A stretch of DNA of 64,000 nucleotides from Brevundimonas vesicularis NBRC 12165 (lineage in GTDB: Bacteria; Pseudomonadota; Alphaproteobacteria; Caulobacterales; Caulobacteraceae). The notes under the pieces were generated by a model. It saw nothing but the letters and a program-made list of their open reading frames with translations, was not told the origin of the DNA and did no database searches. Position 1 is the stretch's first letter; each line of letters starts with the position of its first letter. Below are positions 5,791 through 15,683 of the stretch, piece by piece. The stretch is from positions 62,001 through 126,000 of the forward strand of contig NZ_BCWM01000006.1 in NCBI RefSeq assembly GCF_001592205.1. Direction: 5' to 3'. The translations under genes were made by a program, and so were the position numbers.

Positions 5791-8158
5791 CGGCGCCGCC
5801 TCCCCGTCGCGCCTGCGTCGCGAGACCGAGGTTCGGTCCCACCTCCCCTACGCACGCCATGTGAACGACCACATCGTCGCCCTCGACAGCGGCGCTCTCA
5901 TGATGGTCTTCCAGGTCGCGGGCGCGAGCTTCGAAACCGCCGATGTCCGCGACCTCAACGACTGGCACGTCAAGCTCAACCAGGCCTGGCGCAACCTCGC
6001 CGACGACCGGCTGGCGGTCTGGCACCATGTCGTCCGCCGCGAAGTCGCTCCATCATCCTGCGACGGCTATCGGTCGGCCTTCGCCGCCGGCCTGGCTGCG
6101 GACTACGACGCCCAGATGTCCGGCCGCCGCCTCTGGGTGAACGAGCTGTTCGTCACCCTGGTGCTGCATCCCGGCCGGGACGCGGGCGATCGCGCCGCCG
6201 CCCTGATGCGCCGCCTGCGCCAGGCGCGCCGCGACGACGGTGAAGTGATGGTCGCGCAGGTCCGGCGCCTCGAGGAGGCCGGCCGTGACCTCGCGCAATA
6301 TCTGGAGCGCTACGACCCGCGCCGTCTCGCTCTGTTTGAACGGGACGGTCTCTGGTTCTCGGAACCGCTCGAGGTCATGGGCCTGATCCTGACCGGACGG
6401 CGCTCGCCCGCGCCCCTCGTCTACGGGCACCTCGGCGCGGCCGCCTATACCGTGAGAGCGATCTTCGGCCGCGAGACCCTGGAGCTGCGCGGCGCGGCCG
6501 GGGAGCGTTTCGGCGGCGTCCTCGCGATCAAGGAGTATCCGGCGACGACGCGCCCAGGCCTCTGGGACGGGCTGCTCAACGCCCGCTTCGGCTTCGTGAT
6601 GTCCCAGTCTTTCGCCTTCCTGTCGAAGGCCTCGGCCCGTGCGGTGATGGAGCGCAAGCAGAACCAGATGGTCTCGGCCCGCGACAAGGCCGGGTCCCAG
6701 ATCGTCGGCCTGTCGGACGCCCTGGACGATCTGGTGAGCAACCGGTTCGTGATGGGCGAGCATCAGGCGTCGGTGCTGGTTCACGGCGACACCCCCGCGG
6801 CCCTGGCGGACCATCTGTCGAAGGCGCGCGCCATACTGGCCGATTCGGGACTGGTGGTGGCGCGCGAGGATCTGGGGCTTGAGGCCGCGTTCTGGTCTCA
6901 GTTCCCGGGGGTCTTCTCGCGGCGAACCCGGCCGGCGGCGATCACCTCGCGCAATTTCGCGGCGTTGGCGCCCCTTCACGCCTACCCCGTCGGTAAGGCG
7001 GACGGCAATCATTGGGGTCCGGCGGTCGCGCTTCTGCGGACGACGGCGGGCTCGCCGTTCCACTTCAACTTCCACGTCGGCGACCTGGGCCATGCCTTCA
7101 TCTGCGGGCCGTCGGGATCCGGCAAGACCGTCGTCCAGAACTTCATGCTGGCTCAGCTGGAGCGCTTCGGCGCCCAGCAGATCTTCATCGACAAGGATCG
7201 CGGCGCCGAGATCTTCGTGCGGGCCAGCGGCGGAACCTACCTCGCGCTGCGCAACGGAGAGCCGACGGGTTTCGCGCCCTTCAAGGCGCTGTCTCCCTCG
7301 CCCGCCAACCGGGCCTTCCTCGTCCGATTGGTCCGGACGCTGGTCGCCCGCGGCGACGACACCCTTTCGGTCGCCCAGGCCCGGGCGATCGACGAGGGCG
7401 TTTCGGCGCTCGAGGCCCTGCCGCGCGAGCGGCGCTCTATCGCCGCCCTCCGCAGCCTTTTGGGCCAGGCCGACGCCGGCGGGATCGGCGCGCGGCTGGA
7501 GCGCTGGCAGAAGGGCGGTCCACTCGGCTGGGTGCTCGACAACGACGAGGACGCGCTCAGTCTGGACGCTCGCTTCGCCGGTTTCGACATGACCCACGTT
7601 CTGGATCAGGACGAGGTCCGGACCCCGGCGATGCTCTATCTGTTCCATCGCATCACCGAGCGTGTCGATGGTCGACGGTTGGTCCTCGATATCGACGAGT
7701 TCTGGAAGGTTCTGGGCGACCCGGCTTTCACCGATCTGGCCCAGGACGGTCTGAAGACCTGGCGCAAGCAGAATGCCTTCATGGTGTTCGGCACCCAGTC
7801 GCCGGCCGATGTCCTTCGCTCGCCGATCGCCCACGCCATCCTGGAGCAGTGCGCCACCCAGATCTTCCTGCCGAACGCCCACGGGCAGGCGCGGGACTAT
7901 GTCGACGGCTTCGGGCTGACGCAGGAGGAGTTCCGCCTCGTGCGCGAGGAGCTCACGCCGGAGTCCCACCGCTTTCTGGTCAAGCAGGGCCACGACAGCG
8001 TCGTGGTGGAGCTCGATCTCGGCGGCATGGACGACGCCCTGGCGATCCTGTCCGGTCGCGCCTCCACGGTCGCCCTTCTGGACCGCATCCGCGCCGAGGT
8101 CGGCGACGACTACGCGCACTGGCGCGCCCCCTTCCATGCCCAAAGGAGAACGTCATGA
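5783..8158 (+). CDS. virB4: VirB4 ATPase
   Basis: 791 residues starting at GTG 5783. It has the CagE/TrbE/VirB N-terminal domain, then a Walker A motif GPSGSGKT near residue 442 and a Walker B RLVLDIDEFWKVL near 632. It powers pilin dislocation and substrate transfer at the inner membrane. Length is normal and no key motif is missing. The stop overlaps the virB5 start (ATGA). Confidence 0.96.
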   Translation: MADGAASPSRLRRETEVRSHLPYARHVNDHIVALDSGALMMVFQVAGASFETADVRDLNDWHVKLNQAWRNLADDRLAVWHHVVRREVAPSSCDGYRSAFAAGLAADYDAQMSGRRLWVNELFVTLVLHPGRDAGDRAAALMRRLRQARRDDGEVMVAQVRRLEEAGRDLAQYLERYDPRRLALFERDGLWFSEPLEVMGLILTGRRSPAPLVYGHLGAAAYTVRAIFGRETLELRGAAGERFGGVLAIKEYPATTRPGLWDGLLNARFGFVMSQSFAFLSKASARAVMERKQNQMVSARDKAGSQIVGLSDALDDLVSNRFVMGEHQASVLVHGDTPAALADHLSKARAILADSGLVVAREDLGLEAAFWSQFPGVFSRRTRPAAITSRNFAALAPLHAYPVGKADGNHWGPAVALLRTTAGSPFHFNFHVGDLGHAFICGPSGSGKTVVQNFMLAQLERFGAQQIFIDKDRGAEIFVRASGGTYLALRNGEPTGFAPFKALSPSPANRAFLVRLVRTLVARGDDTLSVAQARAIDEGVSALEALPRERRSIAALRSLLGQADAGGIGARLERWQKGGPLGWVLDNDEDALSLDARFAGFDMTHVLDQDEVRTPAMLYLFHRITERVDGRRLVLDIDEFWKVLGDPAFTDLAQDGLKTWRKQNAFMVFGTQSPADVLRSPIAHAILEQCATQIFLPNAHGQARDYVDGFGLTQEEFRLVREELTPESHRFLVKQGHDSVVVELDLGGMDDALAILSGRASTVALLDRIRAEVGDDYAHWRAPFHAQRRTS

Positions 8159-8883
8159 CCCTTCGTCATCTGGCGTCGGCCGCCCTGGCCGGCGCCCTGC
8201 TGCTCGCCGCCCCCGCCGCCCAGGCCCAGTATGTCGTGCACGATCCTCGCGCCCTGGTGCAGATGATCGAGGACGCCCGCACCAGCCTGCAGCAGTTGCA
8301 GGCCCTGCAGGCGCAGATCGAGGAACAACGCGCCCTCTTCGACAGCCTGAACGATCTGTCCGACGTCAACGGCCTGGCTCAGGCTCTGGGCCTGCCCGAG
8401 GTGCGCAATCCGCTGCCGGATGCGCGCTCGCTGCGCGCCGCCGCCGAAGGCGACCTGTCGGCTCTGGGGGCCCTGGCCGACCGGGCCGATGCGATCCGTC
8501 GCGAAACACGGCTGTTCACACCGTCTGCCGGCGAGTTGTCCGAGGCCGATGCCTACTACCGCGACAGCCTGGAGCGGGCCGGCGCGCGCACGGCCCGTGA
8601 TCTGGCCATCGGAGAGGCCGTCGGCGAGGCGTCCGACCGCCGACTGGGGGGCCTGGAGACGCTGCGCCGCGCGCTGGACACCGCACCCAATGCGCGCGCG
8701 GTGATGGACCTGGAGGCCCGCCTCGCCGCCGAACAGGCGCTGATCCAGAACGAGCAGCTGCGCCTGCAGGGGCTGGCCGTCACCCAGGCCGCAGAAGCGC
8801 GGCTGGAGGAGCAGAGAAACCGCGAACGCGCCGAGGCCGCGCGGGCCGCGCGTCAGGCGACCTACGAACGGGCCTTCCGGTGA
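8155..8883 (+). CDS. virB5: VirB5-like minor pilin
   Basis: 242 residues. A clean signal peptide ends in AAQAQ. The mature protein is almost wholly helical with long coiled coils (QQLQALQAQIEEQ near residue 45 and the C-terminal Glu/Arg-rich helix), as in the TraC/VirB5 pilus-tip family. Start ATG 8155 lies inside the virB4 stop region after AAAGGAG. The position between virB4 and virB6 agrees. Confidence 0.88.
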   Translation: MTLRHLASAALAGALLLAAPAAQAQYVVHDPRALVQMIEDARTSLQQLQALQAQIEEQRALFDSLNDLSDVNGLAQALGLPEVRNPLPDARSLRAAAEGDLSALGALADRADAIRRETRLFTPSAGELSEADAYYRDSLERAGARTARDLAIGEAVGEASDRRLGGLETLRRALDTAPNARAVMDLEARLAAEQALIQNEQLRLQGLAVTQAAEARLEEQRNRERAEAARAARQATYERAFR

Positions 8884-9104
8884 GGCTCGGGCGTCTTCTC
8901 GGCGTCCTAGCCCTGGCGGCCTGTTCGCCCCCGGAGCGGGACGCTGCGGCCTTCGCGGCGGAGCCGGAAGCGGCCCTCCAGGTGGTCGCCGACTGCGACG
9001 CCGGCGCTCACCGGTCCGACTGCGCGGCGGCGCGAGGGGGGCTGGCGGAAGCCCGCCGGCGCGATCGGATGGACGCCTATGCCCGGACGTTCCGCGAGCC
9101 CTGA
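8880..9104 (+). CDS. EexN-like entry-exclusion lipoprotein
   Basis: 74 residues from GTG 8880 overlapping the virB5 stop. The N-terminus is a lipoprotein signal with lipobox LAAC. The mature part has paired cysteines (VVADCDAGAHRSDCAAARGG) followed by a charged helix RRRDRMDAYARTF, close to the EexN pattern, and EexN genes usually sit between virB5 and virB6 as here. By family knowledge it limits redundant entry of the same element. A generic VirB7-like lipoprotein is the alternative, but a separate virB7 lies downstream. Confidence 0.7.
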   Translation: MRLGRLLGVLALAACSPPERDAAAFAAEPEAALQVVADCDAGAHRSDCAAARGGLAEARRRDRMDAYARTFREP

Positions 9105-9106
9105 TC

Positions 9107-10027
9107 ATGTCGTTCCGCGTCTTCGAGCCCAGCTACGACTTCATCGACGAGCGCCTCAATGTGTTCCTGGGCGAACGGTTGTCGTCGGTCATCGCCCAGG
9201 TGGAGGGTCCGCTACGCGTCGCCCTGCTCCTCTATGTGGTCCTGTACGGGTACGCGATCCTGCGCGGCTCCATCACCGAGCCCATGCGGGATTTCGCGGT
9301 CCGCTCCATCAAGCTCGCCCTCCTCTACGCGCTGGCGACAACCCCCGCCTATTCCACCTTCGTCACCGGGCCGCTGTTCAGCGACATGCCGAATGCCCTG
9401 ACCCGTGCGGTCAGTGGCTCTGAAACGCCGAGCGTGGGGGCCGCGTTCGACCAGTTCTTCGCCTATGCCGCCTGGCTGGGCGAGGACATTTCCCGGGACG
9501 CCTCGGCTTTCAATCCGGCCCCCTACATCGTCGCCGCCGGGGTCTTCATCGTCGGAGCCCTGGCCGCCGCCCTCGGTTTCGGTGTGGTGCTGGTCGCCAA
9601 GCTGGCGCTCGCGCTTCTGGTCACCCTCGGCCCGATCTTCATCGCCTGCGCCCTGTTCGACGCGACACGCCGTTACTTCTTCGGGTGGCTGAGCCAGGCC
9701 GTGAACTATCTCGTCCTGTTCGCCCTGATCATCGTCATCTTCCAGCTCGTGCTGTCGCTGGTGCGCGACCAATGGGGCTCGATCCAGGGCTCCGATCCCA
9801 TGATCGGCGGCCTGATCTTCATCGCCCTTTGTCTGCTGGGCGCGATCTTCTTCCTGCAGACGCCGGCCATCGCCGCAGGCATCGCCGGCGGCGCCAGCGC
9901 AGGCCTCGCCGACTTCGCCAACGCCGCCGCCCTCGGGTCGAGCCCTTCGGGACGCGCCAGAGGTCCGCAGGAGGCCAGCCGGCAGCCGCCGAAGGGCGGC
10001 GGAACCATCCGACCGAACGGAGCCTGA
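9107..10027 (+). CDS. virB6: VirB6/TrbL-like polytopic membrane channel protein
   Basis: 306 residues with about six hydrophobic segments, among them VALLLYVVLYGYAILRG, a LALALLVTLGPIFIACALF block and GGLIFIALCLLGAIFF. The LGPIFIACALFDATRRYFFGW stretch is characteristic of VirB6. The C-terminus is a basic, disordered cytoplasmic tail. It forms part of the inner-membrane translocation channel. It follows the EexN-like gene by 2 bases. Confidence 0.93.
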   Translation: MSFRVFEPSYDFIDERLNVFLGERLSSVIAQVEGPLRVALLLYVVLYGYAILRGSITEPMRDFAVRSIKLALLYALATTPAYSTFVTGPLFSDMPNALTRAVSGSETPSVGAAFDQFFAYAAWLGEDISRDASAFNPAPYIVAAGVFIVGALAAALGFGVVLVAKLALALLVTLGPIFIACALFDATRRYFFGWLSQAVNYLVLFALIIVIFQLVLSLVRDQWGSIQGSDPMIGGLIFIALCLLGAIFFLQTPAIAAGIAGGASAGLADFANAAALGSSPSGRARGPQEASRQPPKGGGTIRPNGA

Positions 10028-10028
10028 C

Positions 10029-10235
10029 ATGAGCCTTCGCCTGCTATTGACCCTGTGCGTCCTCCTCGGCGGCTGCGCCACCGGACGGACGGAGACGCCG
10101 CCGACCTGCGACGGTCGAGAGCGGCGTCCCGCCAATCCCTACGGGTCGATCCTCGTCCCATCGCTGCCCGCGACGCCGCCCGAGCCCCCGGTCGAACCGG
10201 TCGAAGGCGAGCCGTCGGCGGGAGGCTGCGCATGA
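10029..10235 (+). CDS. virB7: VirB7-like outer membrane lipoprotein
   Basis: 68 residues. Signal peptide with lipobox LGGC, then a short Pro-rich mature part containing a CDGRERRPANPYGS segment. Size, lipobox and position between virB6 and virB8 fit VirB7, which stabilises VirB9 in the outer-membrane core complex. It ends in an ATGA overlap with virB8. Confidence 0.8.
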   Translation: MSLRLLLTLCVLLGGCATGRTETPPTCDGRERRPANPYGSILVPSLPATPPEPPVEPVEGEPSAGGCA

Positions 10236-10915
10236 GCGGCGTCCCTTCCGAGGAGCTGAAGCGCTATTTCACCGAGGCGCGGCGCTGGGACCAGGACCGA
10301 CTGGCCAGCGCCCTGCAGTCCCGGCGATTGGCGTGGGCGGCGGCGAGCGTGGCGGCGGCGCTGGCGATCTCGGCGACCGCGGCCGTGACCTTCCTCACGC
10401 CCCTCAAGACGAGCGAACCCTTCGTCATTCGCGTCGACCGGACGACCGGATCGGTCGACGTCGTGCGCGGCCTCTCGGCCGACGACGGGCCGATCCGATA
10501 TGACGAGGCGGTCAGCAAATACTTCCTCGGCCAGTACGTCCGAGGCCGCGAAGGCTATCTCGATCCCGCCGCCGAAGATGCGTTCCGCCAGGTCTCGATC
10601 CTGTCCGCGCCCTCCGAGCAACGCCGCTGGGCCGACCTCTACCGCGGCTCAAATCCGGAAAGCCCCCAGAACCTCTACGGGCGCGACGGAGAGGCCGTGG
10701 TGTCGATCCGGGCGATCGGCTTCATCAACGACAGCGTGGCCAATGTGCGGTTTCGCCGGACGGTGCGGCAGGCCCAGCAGATCACCGAGAGCGACTGGAT
10801 CGCCACGATCGCCTTCGCCTACACCCGGGCCCCGATGTCGGAGGCGGATCGTCTGCGCAACCCGCTCGGCTTCCAGGTGACGTCCTACCGCGCCGACCCG
10901 GAGGTCATTCGATGA
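10232..10915 (+). CDS. virB8: VirB8 assembly factor
   Basis: 227 residues from ATG 10232. A short cytoplasmic tail is followed by one membrane helix (LAWAAASVAAALAISATAAV) and a periplasmic domain with FVIRVDRTTGSVDVV and the NTF2-like fold region to the end (NPLGFQVTSYRADPE). VirB8 nucleates assembly of the trans-envelope complex. The longer open frame upstream is out of register with virB7 and was not used. Confidence 0.93.
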   Translation: MSGVPSEELKRYFTEARRWDQDRLASALQSRRLAWAAASVAAALAISATAAVTFLTPLKTSEPFVIRVDRTTGSVDVVRGLSADDGPIRYDEAVSKYFLGQYVRGREGYLDPAAEDAFRQVSILSAPSEQRRWADLYRGSNPESPQNLYGRDGEAVVSIRAIGFINDSVANVRFRRTVRQAQQITESDWIATIAFAYTRAPMSEADRLRNPLGFQVTSYRADPEVIR

Positions 10916-11733
10916 GAACCCCCGCGCTTCTTCTGGCCGTTGCTCTGGTGGCGACGGCGAGCCCCACCCTGGCTCGGACCGATCCGGGCGGCCGGATCCA
11001 GGAGCTGACCTATGCGCCGAACGGGGTCTATCCGATCTCCGGCGCCTTCCGCACGGCGACGCAGATCATCTTCTCGCCCGAAGAGACGATCCGGCACGCC
11101 GCCATCGGCGACAGCGTGGCGTGGGAGGTCGCGGCGGAGGGGTCCGTCCTGTTCCTGAAACCACGCGAGCGCCACCAGTCCACCAATCTTCTGGTCGTCA
11201 CCGAGAGAGCCGGCGTCGCCCGGCACTACGTGTTCGAACTCCTGGCCCACGACCGGTCCGCAAGGACGGCGGCCTATCAGGTCCGCTTCCGGTATCCCGA
11301 CGACGATCAGGCGCGAGCGGCCGCCGCCCTCGCCCTCTCGGCGCAGGTCGCGGAGGAGCGCCTGATAGGTCTTGAGCTTCAGGCCGGCGCCATCGAGGGC
11401 CGGCGCAACCTCGCCTATTCCGCCCAGGGGGACCCCGGCCTCCAGCCAAGCGAGGTGACGGACAACGGCCGGTTCACGGTGCTCCGCTTCCCGGGCAACC
11501 AGCCCGTGCCCGCCATCTTCGAGGTCGCCGGAGACGGATCCGAACGGCTCGTGCCCTACGATGTCCGCGGTGAATTCGTGGTGATCCACGGCGTGGTCGC
11601 CGGCCTGCGCCTGCGCCACGGCGGGTCGGTTCTCTGCATCTTCAACGAGGCCTTCGATCCGCGCGGGCGCGCGACCGGGACCGGAACGGCGTCTCCGGCC
11701 GTCGATCGGACCGTGACGGGAGACCGGCCATGA
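10912..11733 (+). CDS. virB9: VirB9 outer membrane core protein
   Basis: 273 residues with a signal peptide ending at TLARTDP. The N-terminal domain carries ELTYAPNGVYPISGAFRTAT, and the C-terminal CagX domain has RFTVLRFPGNQPVPAIFEV, both typical of VirB9/TrbG. It forms the outer-membrane core ring with VirB7 and VirB10. Coupled to virB8 and virB10 by 4-base overlaps. Confidence 0.94.
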   Translation: MRTPALLLAVALVATASPTLARTDPGGRIQELTYAPNGVYPISGAFRTATQIIFSPEETIRHAAIGDSVAWEVAAEGSVLFLKPRERHQSTNLLVVTERAGVARHYVFELLAHDRSARTAAYQVRFRYPDDDQARAAAALALSAQVAEERLIGLELQAGAIEGRRNLAYSAQGDPGLQPSEVTDNGRFTVLRFPGNQPVPAIFEVAGDGSERLVPYDVRGEFVVIHGVVAGLRLRHGGSVLCIFNEAFDPRGRATGTGTASPAVDRTVTGDRP

Positions 11734-12863
11734 CCACTGCAGCTCCGCCCCCGCCGGCCGAGACTCCGGAGACGCCGACGACAGGACAGGACCGGGGCGT
11801 TTCGCCGATCGCGGGCCGGCTCGTCGGCCGTCAGGGCCGGATGATCACCCTCGCGGCCCTCGCCGCCGGGTGCGGGGTCTTTCTGTTTGCAACCTGGGAC
11901 CGGGGCGGAGACCGCGACCGCGATCGGGCGGCGGACGATACGCCTCCCCGCCAGCTGGCGCCGTTCGAGCCGGCGCGACGGGCCGAGCCGCCGCTGCTGG
12001 AAACGGCGGAGACAGACCCGTTCGCGCCCACCCTTGTCGATGACGACGAGCGGATCCCTGCAATCGAACCGGGGCCTGCCGCCGGTTCGACGTCTGGACC
12101 GACACCAGGCGAACAAAGACGCGCGCTCGCGGAAAGCGCCCAGCGGTCGCCGGTGCTCGCCTACAGCCGCCCCGGCGGCGCCCCGGATCGAGCCGCCGCG
12201 GCCGTCGCCCCCCTCCTCGCCTCGGACCGGTCCGACCCGCCCGGTCATGAGCTCGACACCCTGAGACGGGTCAGCCCGATCGCCTCGGCCCGCGCCGGCC
12301 GTCTGCCGGATCGCAACCTTCTGATCACGGCGGGGTCCAGCGTGCCCTGCGTCCTGCAGACGGCGATGGACAGCTCGACGCCGGGCTACGTCAGCTGCCT
12401 GATTTCGCGGGACGTCTATTCGGAGAATGGCGCGGTCGTGCTGCTGGAACGAGGGACCCGGGTGCTCGGCGAGTACCGCGGCGCCGTGGAGCCGGGTCGA
12501 GGCCGGCTGTTCGTTCTGTGGACCCGCGCCGTCACTCCGACCGGCGTCGCCGTCGCCCTCGCCTCGCCCGCCGCGGATTCGCTCGGGCGAGCGGGTTTCG
12601 ACGGCGCCATCGACACCCGGTTCTGGGACCGGTTCGGCGGGGCGCTTCTGTTGTCGATCGTCGATGACGCCGCCTACGCGGCGGCCGGCGGCGGCCAGTC
12701 CCTTCAGTCCACCGCGCGCGTGCCGTCGGACGCCGCCTCAGTCGCCCTGCAGGGCTCGGTCGGCATTCGGCCCACCCTGCGTAAGGCCCAGGGAGCGGAG
12801 GTCTCGATCTTCGTAGCTCAGGACCTCGACTTCGCGGACGTCTATCGCCTGCGGCCGAGGTGA
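11730..12863 (+). CDS. virB10: VirB10 trans-envelope scaffold
   Basis: 377 residues. A cytoplasmic Pro-rich N-terminus, one membrane helix (ITLAALAAGCGVFLFATW near residue 40), a Pro/acidic periplasmic linker and the C-terminal TrbI/VirB10 beta-barrel domain (LITAGSSVPCVLQTAMDSS, VLLERGTRVLGEYRG, DRFGGALLLSIVDD). It links inner-membrane ATPases to the outer-membrane pore. Confidence 0.95.
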   Translation: MTTAAPPPPAETPETPTTGQDRGVSPIAGRLVGRQGRMITLAALAAGCGVFLFATWDRGGDRDRDRAADDTPPRQLAPFEPARRAEPPLLETAETDPFAPTLVDDDERIPAIEPGPAAGSTSGPTPGEQRRALAESAQRSPVLAYSRPGGAPDRAAAAVAPLLASDRSDPPGHELDTLRRVSPIASARAGRLPDRNLLITAGSSVPCVLQTAMDSSTPGYVSCLISRDVYSENGAVVLLERGTRVLGEYRGAVEPGRGRLFVLWTRAVTPTGVAVALASPAADSLGRAGFDGAIDTRFWDRFGGALLLSIVDDAAYAAAGGGQSLQSTARVPSDAASVALQGSVGIRPTLRKAQGAEVSIFVAQDLDFADVYRLRPR

Positions 12864-13867
12864 TGCGCGACACCTCCGTCATCGACCACTACCTCGCCCC
12901 GCTCCGTCCCTTCCTGGCTCCCCAGTCGGTGACCGAGGTCGTGGTCAACCGGCCGGGCGAGGTCGGGGTGGAGCATCCTGACGGCTGGCGCTGGCATGAA
13001 GTGCCCGAGCTGACGGAAACCTGGTTGCGCACCCTCGCCGTCGCGGCGGCCGCCTACACCGGGCAGGATGTCGATGCCGAGCGGCCGATCTGTTCGACGG
13101 TCCTTCCCGGCGACGCGCGGTGTCAGATCGTGCTGCCGCCGGTCGTCCCCGCCGGCGCCGTCTCCCTGACCATCCGCAAACCCTCCGGCGCGCGCATGGG
13201 TCTCGAGGACTTTCACGCCGCCGGCCTGTTCGCCGCGGCCAGGACCGTGCACGGCGGGCTAGATGAGACCGACACCGAGCTGATCCGCCTGCGCGAGGCG
13301 GGCGACTGGGTGGGTTTCTTCCGACTGGCGGTCGAGCGCCGCCGCAACATCCTCATCTCGGGCGCAACGGGCTCCGGCAAGACGACCTTCGCCAAGGGCC
13401 TGGTCGAACTCATCCCCGAGCATGAGCGGCTGCTGACGATCGAGGACACGCGCGAACTGGTCCTGCCTCAGCGCAATGTCGTCCATCTGCTCTATTCGAA
13501 GGATGGCCAGGGTCTGGCCAAGGTCGGCCCGAAAGCCCTTCTGGAGAGCGCGCTGCGGATGCGCCCGGACCGGATCCTGCTGCAGGAGCTCCGTGACGGA
13601 ACGGCCTTCTTCTTCCTGCGCAACGTCAACTCCGGCCATCCCGGATCGATCACGACGGTCCATGCCGATTCCGCCACCCTGGCTTTCGAACAGCTCACGC
13701 TGCTGGTCCGGGAGTCCGAGGGCGGTCGCGACCTGCCGCGCGACGACATTCGCACGATGCTGCACCTGATGGTCGATGTGGTGGTGCAGATGAAGAAGAT
13801 CGACGGCCGGTTCCTGATGACGGAGGTCTGGCATGAGCCGCTTCGCAAGCGCCGCGCCGGCGACTAG
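12863..13867 (+). CDS. virB11: VirB11 traffic ATPase
   Basis: About 334 residues; ATG 12863 overlaps the virB10 stop, and a GTG at 12860 is an equal alternative. Walker A GATGSGKTT near residue 166, the Asp box LLTIEDTREL and Walker B region MRPDRILLQELRDG, then SGHPGSITTVHAD, are all intact. The hexameric ATPase switches the machine between pilus assembly and DNA transfer. It overlaps virD4 by 35 bases. Confidence 0.96.
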   Translation: MRDTSVIDHYLAPLRPFLAPQSVTEVVVNRPGEVGVEHPDGWRWHEVPELTETWLRTLAVAAAAYTGQDVDAERPICSTVLPGDARCQIVLPPVVPAGAVSLTIRKPSGARMGLEDFHAAGLFAAARTVHGGLDETDTELIRLREAGDWVGFFRLAVERRRNILISGATGSGKTTFAKGLVELIPEHERLLTIEDTRELVLPQRNVVHLLYSKDGQGLAKVGPKALLESALRMRPDRILLQELRDGTAFFFLRNVNSGHPGSITTVHADSATLAFEQLTLLVRESEGGRDLPRDDIRTMLHLMVDVVVQMKKIDGRFLMTEVWHEPLRKRRAGD

Positions 13868-15683
13868 AGCGGGCCTGGTCGCGGTCGCCGTCCTGGCCGC
13901 CCTCGCCCTGTTCACGATCGGGACCCTGACCCTCGCGCTGATCGGCCTGGGCCGCTTCTCCGGCGACATCGATCCTGCCCGGGTTCCGGGCTGGTTCCTC
14001 TACTACCGACAGGATCCCGAGGTCCGCCGTTGGCTGACGATCGGCGGCGCCGTCATGGGCCTGGTGCTTGTCGTGCTCGCGGCCGCCATTGCTCTGGGCA
14101 TACGACGCCCGCTGCACGGCGCCGCACGTTGGTCGACGGCGGGTGAGCAGCGCCGGCACGGCCTGCGGGCGCGCAGCGGACTTCTGCTGGGCGAAGCGAC
14201 GGGAGAGCTTCTCGTCAGCGACGGTCCCGAGCATGTGCTGCTCTACGCCCCCACCCGCACCGGCAAGGGCGTCGGGGTGGTGATCCCGAACCTGCTGGCC
14301 TGGCCGAACTCGGTCGTGGTCCTCGACATCAAGCGGGAGAATTTCAACGCCACCGCCGGCTTCCGGGCAGAGGCCGGGCAGACGGTTCACCTGTTCGACC
14401 CGCTTGCCGCCGACGGGCGGACGGCGAGGTTCAACCCTCTCGATCATATCGACCGCACGAAGCCGGTCATCGTCCTCGATGAACTTCAGCGGATCGCGGG
14501 CATGCTGTTCCCCGCCCATAGCCATGCCGACCCCTTCTGGTCGGAAGCGGCCCGGACTGGCTTCATCGGGGTGGGCGCCTATGTGGCCACCACTCCCGAT
14601 CTGCCGTTCACCCTTGGCGAGATCTACCGCCAGCTGACCGAGGGCGATCCGCGTGATCGCTTCCCGAGGCTGATCGAACAACGTCGCCTCGACGGCGATC
14701 CTCTCCCCCGAGGCGCGACGACGGCCCTGACCGATTTCTGCAGCTCCGGCGAGAACACCTTCGCCTCGATCCGTCAGTCGATCACCACCCGGATGGGCCT
14801 GTGGCTCAACCCCCTGGTGGATGCCGCGACCAGCGCCAGCGACTTCGATCTGCGGACGATCCGGAACGGCCGCCTGTCGCTCTATCTGGCCGCCTCGCCC
14901 GAGAACATGGATCGTGTCGCCCCGCTCTATGCCCTGCTCTTCCAGCAACTGGTCGATCTCAACAGCCGGGACCTGCCCGCGCCAGACGCCCCCCGGACCC
15001 TGGTGCTGCTCGACGAGTTCGCCCGTCTCGGCCGCGCCCCGGTGCTGGCCCACGCATTCGCCTGGGTCGCCGGCTATGGCCTGCGGCTGCTGCCGGTCGT
15101 GCAGAGCCCGTCCCAGCTCCGCGCCCTTTACGGCCCGGACGTGACCGAGGACATCCTGACCAACTGCGGCCTGGAGATCGTTTTCGCACCAAAGGAGTTG
15201 AAGGTGGCCCAGGAGCTGAGCGAGCGGCTCGGCTACTACACCTACCGGGCGCGCAGCCGCAGCCGTCCGATCGGCCTGGGACAGGGCCGACGCAGCCTGA
15301 CAGACTCCGATCAGAAGCGGGCGTTGATGCTCCCACAGGAGCTTATGCAGCTCTCCGGAAAGGCGCTGATCGTCCTCAAGGCGGGGCTGTCGCCCACCCG
15401 TGGACGCAAACTCGTCTTCTACCGCGACCGCCGCTTCACCGCCCGATTGCGGCCGCAGCCGGAAACTGCGCCCGCGCCGCCTCCGCCGTTGGCGGCCGTC
15501 ATTCCCCGATCACCAGCGATCGAGGAGCCTGACATGGACTTCGACAGCATCGTCCGCCGCTTCGCCGCGGAAGGGCTCAAACCTCCGGCTCCGGGGGCCA
15601 GCGAAGCCGAGGTCCAGGCCTGGCTCGACCGCGTCGTGGCGGCCCCCGCCACCGCGCGCGCCCCTCTCGAGCGTAGACCATGA
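13833..15683 (+). CDS. virD4: VirD4/TraG type IV coupling protein
   Basis: 616 residues. Two N-terminal membrane helices precede a RecA-like motor: Walker A APTRTGKG near residue 139, and Walker B TLVLLDEFARLG near 389. The C-terminal tail contains ALMLPQELMQLSGKALIVLK. It docks the relaxosome to the secretion channel and pumps DNA. Its place directly after virB11 with a 35-base overlap makes this a single transfer operon. Confidence 0.95.
   Translation: MSRFASAAPATRAGLVAVAVLAALALFTIGTLTLALIGLGRFSGDIDPARVPGWFLYYRQDPEVRRWLTIGGAVMGLVLVVLAAAIALGIRRPLHGAARWSTAGEQRRHGLRARSGLLLGEATGELLVSDGPEHVLLYAPTRTGKGVGVVIPNLLAWPNSVVVLDIKRENFNATAGFRAEAGQTVHLFDPLAADGRTARFNPLDHIDRTKPVIVLDELQRIAGMLFPAHSHADPFWSEAARTGFIGVGAYVATTPDLPFTLGEIYRQLTEGDPRDRFPRLIEQRRLDGDPLPRGATTALTDFCSSGENTFASIRQSITTRMGLWLNPLVDAATSASDFDLRTIRNGRLSLYLAASPENMDRVAPLYALLFQQLVDLNSRDLPAPDAPRTLVLLDEFARLGRAPVLAHAFAWVAGYGLRLLPVVQSPSQLRALYGPDVTEDILTNCGLEIVFAPKELKVAQELSERLGYYTYRARSRSRPIGLGQGRRSLTDSDQKRALMLPQELMQLSGKALIVLKAGLSPTRGRKLVFYRDRRFTARLRPQPETAPAPPPPLAAVIPRSPAIEEPDMDFDSIVRRFAAEGLKPPAPGASEAEVQAWLDRVVAAPATARAPLERRP

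Noticed and set aside
6053..8143. 696-codon open frame antisense to virB4
   Set aside because: No recognisable protein; virB4 on the plus strand has all ATPase motifs and operon overlaps.
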